A program made the translations under genes and the position numbers. Below, piece after piece: positions 1 through 4,688 of a stretch of 7,481 nt of DNA (its first letter is position 1; the number at the start of each line of letters is the position of its first letter). Below the pieces are notes generated by a model that saw nothing but the letters and a program-made list of their open reading frames with translations, was not told the DNA's origin and did no database searches. Source of the DNA: Thioalkalivibrio sp. (GTDB lineage: Bacteria > Pseudomonadota > Gammaproteobacteria > Ectothiorhodospirales > Ectothiorhodospiraceae); contig PUOZ01000273.1 of assembly GCA_003553165.1 (NCBI GenBank), positions 1 through 7,481 on the forward strand. The letters are read 5' to 3'.

Positions 1-1
1 G

Positions 2-1075
2 GACATCACGCACAAGTCGGATGTCGGCGGTGTGCGACTGAACATCACCACCGCCGAATCGGTGCGCAAGAGCTTCCAGGCGATGATGCAGGAAGCGGCC
101 GAGGCCCGGCCGGAGGCGCGCCTGGAGGGTGTGACGCTGGAGCGGATGTACCGCAGCCACTACGGCCGCGAACTGATGGTCGGGGTGCTGCGCGACCTGG
201 TTTTCGGACCGGTGGTCAGCTTCGGCTCGGGCGGCACCTCGGTCGAGGTGCTGCAGGATCGCGCGGTGGCCCTGCCGCCGCTGAACGAGACCATCATCCG
301 CGGCATGATCGGCCGCACCCGCGTGGCGCGGCTGTTGCAGCGCTTCCGGCACATGCCGCCGGTGGACGTGGCCGCCCTGGAGCAGGTGCTGCTGCGGATC
401 TCCGAGATGGTCTGCGAACTGCCCGAGGTCATCGAGCTCGACATCAACCCATTGATCGTCGACGAAAACGGGCTGGCCGCAGTGGATGCCAGGATCATCG
501 TGGATTTCCCCAAGAGCACTGCGGATCGTTACGGGCACATGGCGATTCACCCCTACCCCGGGCACCTGGTCGAGGAATGGCCGATGCCCGATGGCATCAC
601 CCTGACGGTACGCCCGATCCGACCCGAGGACGCGCAGATCGAGCAGGCTTTCGTCCGCAGCCTGTCCGACGAATCGCGCTACTTCCGCTTCATGCAGGCG
701 GTGCACGAGCTGACCCAGGAAATGTTGGTCCGCTTCACCCAGATCGACTACGACCGCGAGATGGCACTCATCGCGGTCGTCGAACCCGATCCGGGCGTGG
801 AAACGCAGGTCGCCGTGGCCCGGTACACCGCAAACCCCGACAAACGCAGCTGCGAGTTCGCGATCGTGGTCGCCGACGACTGGCAGGGGCGCGGCATCGG
901 TACCCACTTGATGCAGAGCCTGATGCGGGTGGCCAAGTCCCGCGGCATCAGCCTGATGGAGGGCGAGATCATGGCCGGCAACGCACACATGCGGGGCCTG
1001 ATGCGCCGGCTGGGCTTCAAGGTCCGGGCGAATCCGGATGACGAGGGCGTGGTCCAGGCGATCCGCGAGTTGTGA
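2..1075 (+). CDS. Acyl-CoA synthetase-like / GNAT acetyltransferase fusion, Pat/PatZ type (5' partial)
   Basis: The reading frame is open from base 2, so the start lies upstream of the window; the GTG at 32 is an internal valine codon. The 357 residues seen are the C-terminal part of a protein that in this family is about 900 residues long. Residues 4-11 read HKSDVGGV, a signature of the ATP-grasp domain of ADP-forming acyl-CoA synthetases. They are followed by GRELMVGV with downstream RD..FGPVV (about 55-71), LPPLN (about 91-95) and ELDINPL (about 145-151). From about residue 198 a GNAT domain begins (LTVRPIRPED). It carries the acetyl-CoA-binding loop Q-G-R-G-I-G at 295-300 and a C-terminal RRLGF element. 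Known family members such as Salmonella Pat and E. coli PatZ use acetyl-CoA to acetylate lysines, notably inactivating acetyl-CoA synthetase; their synthetase-like part is regulatory rather than catalytic. Whether this copy has that substrate is inference. The gene ends 12 nt from the convergent arsJ stop. Confidence 0.9.
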   Translation, partial: DITHKSDVGGVRLNITTAESVRKSFQAMMQEAAEARPEARLEGVTLERMYRSHYGRELMVGVLRDLVFGPVVSFGSGGTSVEVLQDRAVALPPLNETIIRGMIGRTRVARLLQRFRHMPPVDVAALEQVLLRISEMVCELPEVIELDINPLIVDENGLAAVDARIIVDFPKSTADRYGHMAIHPYPGHLVEEWPMPDGITLTVRPIRPEDAQIEQAFVRSLSDESRYFRFMQAVHELTQEMLVRFTQIDYDREMALIAVVEPDPGVETQVAVARYTANPDKRSCEFAIVVADDWQGRGIGTHLMQSLMRVAKSRGISLMEGEIMAGNAHMRGLMRRLGFKVRANPDDEGVVQAIREL

Positions 1076-1087
1076 CGTCCCGGTCCG

Positions 1088-2311
1088 TCAGGACCTGACG
1101 ACCCCCGGCCCCGGTGCGGGTCCACGCGGCAGCAGAGAGGAGAGCATCCAGGCGGCGAACACGAAGGCGCTCGAGGCGATCAGGCAGCCGATCAGACCAT
1201 GGGTCATGAAGATCCAGCCCGAAAGAACGGTACCGACCAGCCTTCCGCCGGCGTTCGCCATGTAGTAGAAGCCCACCTTCATCGCGACCCGGTCGGACTC
1301 GGCGTAGTCCAGGATCAGGAAGGAGTGCACCGCGGAATTGATCGCGAAGACCGCCCCGAACACGCCCAGCCCCACGATCAGCACGAGCCCCGGATCGAGG
1401 CCGGTTTCCAGGGCGATCACGATGCCCACGGGGATCAGCATCAGCACCAGCGCCCAGACCCGGGCGGTCAGACCGGTCGGGTCCAGCCCCTTGCGCGCGA
1501 TCAGGGTCGGGACGGCGGCCTGCACGATGCCGTAGCCGATGATCCACAGCGCCAGGAAGGCCCCCACCTGCAGGTGGTTCCAACCGAGGGTTGCGGACAG
1601 GAACACCGGCAACGCGACCACGAACCAGACATCCCGCGCCCCGAACAGGAAGAAGCGCGCCGCCGACAGGACGTTGATCGCGGGGCTGTTGGCGAACATC
1701 TGGGTGAATTTCGGCTTGCCGTCGACGCGGCCCAGCCCGCGCGGCAGCCCGAGCACGGCCAGGCTGAGGCTCAGCACCAGCAGCCCCGCCAGGACCACCA
1801 GGGCGACACGGAAGCCGACCGTATACAGGAGCGCCGCGCCGACGAAGAAGCCCAGACCCTTCAGCGCGTTCTTGGAACCCGTCAGCCATGCGACCCAGCG
1901 GAACAGCCGGCCCTGCACGTCCCCCGCGACCAGTTTCACGCCGGACTTCGCGCTCATCTTGTTCAGGTCCTTGGCGATCCCCGACAGCGCCTGTGCGAAC
2001 ATCACGTAGGCCACCGACAGCCAGGCCTCCGGTACCGTCAGCAGCAGCAGCGCGCCGATCTGCAGCAGCGTGCCCGACACCAGCGTGGTGTTCAGCCCCA
2101 GCCGCGCCGCGAGCCAGCCGCCGGTCAGGTTGGTCACGATCCCGAAGAACTCGTAGAACAGGAACAGCAACGCGATCTCCAGCGCGCTGTAGCCCAGCTG
2201 GTGAAAATACAGCACCACCAGCATGCGGATCGCGCCGTCGGTGATCGTGAACGCCCAGTAGTTCGCGGTGATGCGCGCGTAGGCGGCCAGACCGAGCGCC
2301 GGAGGGTTCAT
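1088..2311 (-). CDS. arsJ: ArsJ-type organoarsenical efflux MFS permease
   Basis: The product is a 407-residue polytopic inner-membrane protein with many hydrophobic helices, of usual MFS size. I recognise ArsJ-like stretches from memory: YARITANYWAF..TDGA.RMLVV (11-33), FLFYEFFG..TNL.GGWL (50-67), QALSGIAKDLNKMSAKS (107-123), LTGSKNALKG (143-152) and LSAARFFLFGARDVWFVVALPVF (215-237). Known ArsJ proteins export 1-arseno-3-phosphoglycerate made by a co-encoded glyceraldehyde-3-phosphate dehydrogenase, giving arsenate resistance. No such dehydrogenase or other ars gene is visible nearby. The ATG at 2311 is preferred because the conserved family sequence begins shortly after it. An in-frame GTG at 2338 would add nine residues (MCDTARAPT). 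Neither start has a clear Shine-Dalgarno sequence. The gene lies downstream of tspO on the same strand, separated by 175 nt that include a long hairpin, so co-transcription is uncertain. A related MFS permease with another substrate is the alternative reading. Confidence 0.85.
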   Translation of the reverse strand: MNPPALGLAAYARITANYWAFTITDGAIRMLVVLYFHQLGYSALEIALLFLFYEFFGIVTNLTGGWLAARLGLNTTLVSGTLLQIGALLLLTVPEAWLSVAYVMFAQALSGIAKDLNKMSAKSGVKLVAGDVQGRLFRWVAWLTGSKNALKGLGFFVGAALLYTVGFRVALVVLAGLLVLSLSLAVLGLPRGLGRVDGKPKFTQMFANSPAINVLSAARFFLFGARDVWFVVALPVFLSATLGWNHLQVGAFLALWIIGYGIVQAAVPTLIARKGLDPTGLTARVWALVLMLIPVGIVIALETGLDPGLVLIVGLGVFGAVFAINSAVHSFLILDYAESDRVAMKVGFYYMANAGGRLVGTVLSGWIFMTHGLIGCLIASSAFVFAAWMLSSLLPRGPAPGPGVVRS

Positions 2312-2338
2312 CGTGGGCGCCCGGGCGGTATCGCACAC

Positions 2339-2444
2339 GCCGGAGCGGGCGGGCGCGGTCCGGGCACGCTCGAGCCGTCCCTTGGCGCTCGAAGGCCGCC
2401 ATCCGTGGCCGCCGACGGCCCGGACCGCGCCCGCCCGCTCCGGC
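2339..2444. repeat. Perfect 27-bp inverted repeat with 52-nt loop between tspO and arsJ
   Basis: The arm at 2339-2365 begins GCCGGAGCGGGCGGG and ends GGTCCGGGC. Its exact reverse complement lies at 2418-2444, beginning GCCCGGACC. All 27 positions pair, and pairing stops on both sides (C2338/T2445 outside, A2366/G2417 inside). The 52-nt loop holds weaker short pairings such as CGAGC with GCTCG. In the minus-strand transcript from tspO the hairpin would end directly before an in-frame GTG codon of arsJ (2338) and 27 nt before its ATG. No U-run follows, so this is not a canonical intrinsic terminator. It could be a transcription or translation barrier, a small non-autonomous palindromic element, or a REPIN-like doublet of an unfamiliar type. 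Confidence 0.9.
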
Positions 2445-2470
2445 TCCCGAACGCCATTGAATCCTGCATG

Positions 2471-2502
2471 TCAGTTGAGCACCCAGTCAGTTAAGCACCC
2501 AG
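2471..2502. repeat. 16-bp tandem duplication spanning the tspO stop codon
   Basis: TCAGTTGAGCACCCAG at 2471-2486 is followed without a gap by TCAGTTAAGCACCCAG at 2487-2502. The copies differ only at G2477 versus A2493. On the minus strand each unit reads CTGGGTGCT(C/T)AACTGA, the end of tspO including its stop. The inner copy (2487-2502) is the one translated. The outer copy lies after the stop and out of frame, so the duplication leaves the protein unchanged. The single difference falls at the third base of a leucine codon. Confidence 0.93.
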
Positions 2503-2978
2503 AACGCGTGATTCAGAAACCCCGCGAAACCGACCCAGGCCAGGTAGGGGAGCAGCAGCGCCCCCGCGATGCGATCCAGGCGCCAGAACAGCACGATGGT
2601 GACCAGGATGGCGACCCACAGCACCGCGATCTCGAACAGGGCCAAGCCGATCTGCTGGAAGCCGAAGAAAAGGATGGACCAGAGCAGGTTCAGGGCCAAC
2701 TGGACCAGGAACACGCCAAGCGCCCAGGGCGCGCCCCTGAATCCGTACACCCGCCAGACGCGCCAGGCGGCGTAGGCCATCATCACGTAGAGGATCGTCC
2801 ACACCGGGCCGAACACGGCGTTCGGCGGCGCGAACGCGGGCTGAGTCAGCTGCGGATACCAGTCACCCACCGAGCCGCGCGTGACCATGCCCCCGATCAC
2901 GGCAACGACCAGCACGAGTGCGAGCCAGCGGACCAGGCCGCCGAGGTCCTGCCAGGAAGTGCGTCCATTCTCGTTCAT
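2487..2978 (-). CDS. tspO: TspO/MBR family (tryptophan-rich sensory) membrane protein
   Basis: The product is a 163-residue, five-helix integral membrane protein, the usual length for TspO, the bacterial relative of the mitochondrial translocator (peripheral benzodiazepine receptor) protein. Family marks include W40-Y41 followed by TQPAFAPP (45-52), FGPVWTILYVMMAYAAWRVW (56-75), QLALNLLWS.LFF (93-105) and the C-terminal PYLAWVGFA.FLN..FWVLN (144-163). Known family members bind porphyrins and cholesterol-like ligands and are tied to tetrapyrrole handling and stress responses; the role here is unknown. The ATG at 2978 is chosen because GAGG (2990-2987) sits 8 nt upstream and family similarity begins there. 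The frame stays open upstream to 3224, but that stretch passes through two palindromic repeats and is probably untranslated. The gene is divergent from the efflux operon and co-directional with arsJ. Confidence 0.92.
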   Translation of the reverse strand: MNENGRTSWQDLGGLVRWLALVLVVAVIGGMVTRGSVGDWYPQLTQPAFAPPNAVFGPVWTILYVMMAYAAWRVWRVYGFRGAPWALGVFLVQLALNLLWSILFFGFQQIGLALFEIAVLWVAILVTIVLFWRLDRIAGALLLPYLAWVGFAGFLNHAFWVLN

Positions 2979-2986
2979 CAGTTCCG

Positions 2987-2990
2987 CCTC
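2987..2990 (-). promoter_or_regulatory. Ribosome binding site of tspO
   Basis: GAGG on the minus strand lies 8 nt before the ATG at 2978. It supports this start over the open in-frame extension reaching back to 3224. Confidence 0.6.
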
Positions 2991-3029
2991 GCGCCGGATC
3001 CATAACCTGCGCCGAATCTTACCGTGAAA

Positions 3030-3060
3030 GTAGGTCGGGTTAGCGTAGCGTAACCCGACG
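3030..3060. repeat. GTAG-headed REP-like palindrome
   Basis: Bases 3030-3033 read GTAG. GTCGGGTTA (3034-3042) then pairs perfectly with TAACCCGAC (3051-3059) across an 8-nt loop, GCGTAGCG. A GTAG head followed by a short palindrome is the layout of REP elements mobilised by REP-associated tyrosine transposases (RAYTs). I recall closely similar GTCGGGTTA palindromes being scattered in many proteobacterial genomes. On the minus strand it lies about 50-80 nt upstream of the tspO start, so it would fall in or near that promoter or leader region. No transposase is encoded nearby. Confidence 0.7.
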
Positions 3061-3154
3061 CGCCAGGAACGACGCTGCCTTGCCGCCACCTGATCATCAC
3101 GGAAGCTCCGCAGGGAATCCGCTCCTGTGCAACGCTCTCCCCCCCATAACCGTA

Positions 3155-3228
3155 CCCTGTGGGAGGCGAGCCCTCTCGGCGAAGGTTTTTCGCCGTCAGA
3201 TCGCCGAGAGGGCTCGCCTCCCACAGGG
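3155..3228. repeat. REPIN-like element: two inverted REP units, perfect 28-bp arms
   Basis: The arm at 3155-3182 (CCCTGTGGGAGGCGAG then CCCTCTCGGCGA) is the exact reverse complement of 3201-3228, separated by an 18-nt spacer (3183-3200). Each arm also folds on itself imperfectly: GGCGAG with CTCGGC around CCCT, one mismatch. The unit closely resembles the pseudomonad REP core GTGGGAGCGAGC..GCTCGCGA. Two REP units in inverted orientation define a REPIN, a non-autonomous element moved by RAYT transposases. An alternative shorter hairpin, GGCGAA (3178-3183) with TTCGCC (3189-3194), overlaps the spacer. The element lies between the divergent tspO and efflux genes, about 240 nt before the adaptor start. 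No T-run typical of a terminator follows either arm. Confidence 0.85.
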
Positions 3229-3470
3229 CGTCCCTTGAAACAGCGGCAATCCGACCACCTGCGGAGCCTTGGTGCTAATCAGTGCCACCATGGGTGGGTG
3301 CGCGACCTATGGAGTGCGGGCGCATGCTCCCGAACGCCAGAGGCTTCGCCGCCCCGCCCGATCTCGCTTCGCACTTTCACGGCGTGTTCAGGTCCATGGT
3401 GCAGGCCTGGAATGACCCCTCTGTGACAGACTGGCGCTTTGGCACGAACACAAGGATCTAGACGACTCCG
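3229..3470. other. Gene-free spacer upstream of the efflux operon
   Basis: This is the rest of the 492-nt spacer between tspO and the adaptor gene. I see no convincing gene here. The short frames that cross it also run through the REPIN and have no family likeness. It should contain the promoter of the efflux operon, but I could not pick a credible -35/-10 pair. A small CCACC-ATG-GGTGG hairpin occurs near 3287-3299. A TTGGCACG at 3439-3446 resembles a sigma-54 -24 element without a matching -12. AAGGA at 3452-3456 is the best candidate ribosome binding site, though it is 14 nt from the ATG, farther than usual. Confidence 0.5.
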
Positions 3471-4688
3471 ATGACCCGTGTACTGCTCGGCCTGCTGACC
3501 CTGGGCGCCCTGATCGCCGCGGGCGCCGTCGTCTGGCTGGACCGGGACCCACCGGCGACCGCCGCCACCCCGGCCGAGAGCGTGCGCCCGGTGCCCGTGG
3601 AGACGGCGGAAACGGAATCCAGGGACCTGGTCCGGCGGCTCTATGTGTCCGGTTCCCTGGAGGCTTCCAGCCGGCTCGAGATCACACCCCGGGTCGGAGG
3701 CCTGATCGCGGGAATTGCGGTGGACATCGGGGATACCGTGGAACCCGGCGACCTGTTGCTGGAACTGGATGCCGAGGAATTCCAGCAGGAACTGCTGCAG
3801 TCGCAGGCGGAACTGGCGGTCGCCCAATCGAGCCTGGCCGAGGCCCGGGAAAGCCTGAATGCTGCCCGCCGGGCACTCGCAAGAACGCGCGAACTGCGCA
3901 CCCAGGGCATTGCCTCGGCCGCCGAGCTGGAGGCTGCCGAAAGCCAGGCGGTCCTGCAGCAGACCCGCGTCGACCTTGCCCAGTCCCAGTTGCGCCAACG
4001 CACCGCCGCGCTGCGCAGTGCCGAGATCCGGGTGTCGTATGCCCGCATCGAGGCCGACTGGCAGGGCCATGGCACGCGTCACGTGGCAGAACGCATGGCG
4101 GATCCCGGTAACGTGATCAGCGCGAACACCGCGGTGCTCGCGCTGGTGGCTCTGGATCCCCTGCGCGCGGTGGCCTTCGTCAGCGAGGCGGATTACGGTC
4201 GACTGCTTACGGGGCAGCCGGTGCGCCTGCGCAGCGCCGCGTGGCCGGAAGAATTCTTCCGCGGCACCGTGGCCCGGATTGCCCCGGAGTTCCGCGAGGC
4301 CTCGCGCCAGGCTCGCGTGGAAATCGCGGTGCCGAATGCCGATTCCCGGCTGCGCCCCGGCATGTTCGTTGAGATCGCGATCGACCTCGACCGCCGTGAC
4401 CAGGCGCAGGCGGTGCCTCGCGATGCCCTGCTGCAGCGGGCCGAGGGCTTTGTGGTGTTCAGTATCGACACCGAGGAGGACCCGCCACTGGCCCGACGGC
4501 ACCAGGTGACACCGGGGATTCGCGACGGCGACTGGGTGGAAATCATCGAGCCCGAGCTTCCCCGGACCGTCGTGACGCTCGGGCAACACCTGCTCTCCGA
4601 CGGCAACCCGGTTCGGCTCCCCGCGGCCGAGGGCGATCGCTCGAGCGAGATGGAGCCCCGGCCGGATCCGGCGCAAGCACGACGATGA
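3471..4688 (+). CDS. RND efflux periplasmic adaptor (HlyD/AcrA-like membrane fusion protein)
   Basis: The product is a 405-residue periplasmic adaptor bridging an RND pump and an outer-membrane channel. An N-terminal hydrophobic anchor spans about residues 4-23 (VLLGLLTLGALIAAGAVVWL). It has no lipobox cysteine, so it is probably tethered by this helix and not as a lipoprotein. The first lipoyl half follows (ITPRVGGLIAGI..DIGDTVEPGDLLLELD, 71-100). A long alpha-hairpin, about 102-188, has a tip matching the RLS channel-docking motif: R138, L142, S149 and L153-E154-x-A156. Next come the second lipoyl half (about 190-222), the beta-barrel (about 228-305, including LRPGMFVEI at 294-302) and the membrane-proximal domain to about 385. 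The last 20 residues are polar, acidic and basic, and look unstructured. The ATG at 3471 begins the membrane anchor directly. The stop overlaps the permease start as ATGA, implying translational coupling in one operon. The pumped substrate cannot be told from the sequence. Confidence 0.92.
   Translation: MTRVLLGLLTLGALIAAGAVVWLDRDPPATAATPAESVRPVPVETAETESRDLVRRLYVSGSLEASSRLEITPRVGGLIAGIAVDIGDTVEPGDLLLELDAEEFQQELLQSQAELAVAQSSLAEARESLNAARRALARTRELRTQGIASAAELEAAESQAVLQQTRVDLAQSQLRQRTAALRSAEIRVSYARIEADWQGHGTRHVAERMADPGNVISANTAVLALVALDPLRAVAFVSEADYGRLLTGQPVRLRSAAWPEEFFRGTVARIAPEFREASRQARVEIAVPNADSRLRPGMFVEIAIDLDRRDQAQAVPRDALLQRAEGFVVFSIDTEEDPPLARRHQVTPGIRDGDWVEIIEPELPRTVVTLGQHLLSDGNPVRLPAAEGDRSSEMEPRPDPAQARR

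Noticed and set aside
1082..1099. Short hairpins (GGTCC/GGACC and GTCAGG/CCTGAC) at the convergent gene ends as a bidirectional terminator
   Set aside because: The stems are only 5-6 bp, lack T-runs on either side and overlap the arsJ coding end. The evidence is too weak to call a terminator.
1017..2402. A 461-codon minus-strand frame overlapping arsJ in another frame
   Set aside because: Its translation is dominated by R, G, A and P without hydrophobic helices, whereas the arsJ frame gives a well-formed membrane protein with recognisable motifs.
2979..3224. N-terminal extension of tspO by 82 residues
   Set aside because: The extension is polar and unlike TspO, crosses both REP-like palindromes, and the ATG at 2978 has a good GAGG ribosome site and the correct family length.
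3127..3426. A 99-codon plus-strand frame in the spacer
   Set aside because: It runs straight through the REPIN, has no recognisable domain or ribosome site, and looks like a chance frame in GC-rich DNA.
3439..3446. TTGGCACG as a sigma-54 -24 promoter element for the efflux operon
   Set aside because: The required TTGC-type -12 element is missing at the proper spacing (CAAGG is found instead).
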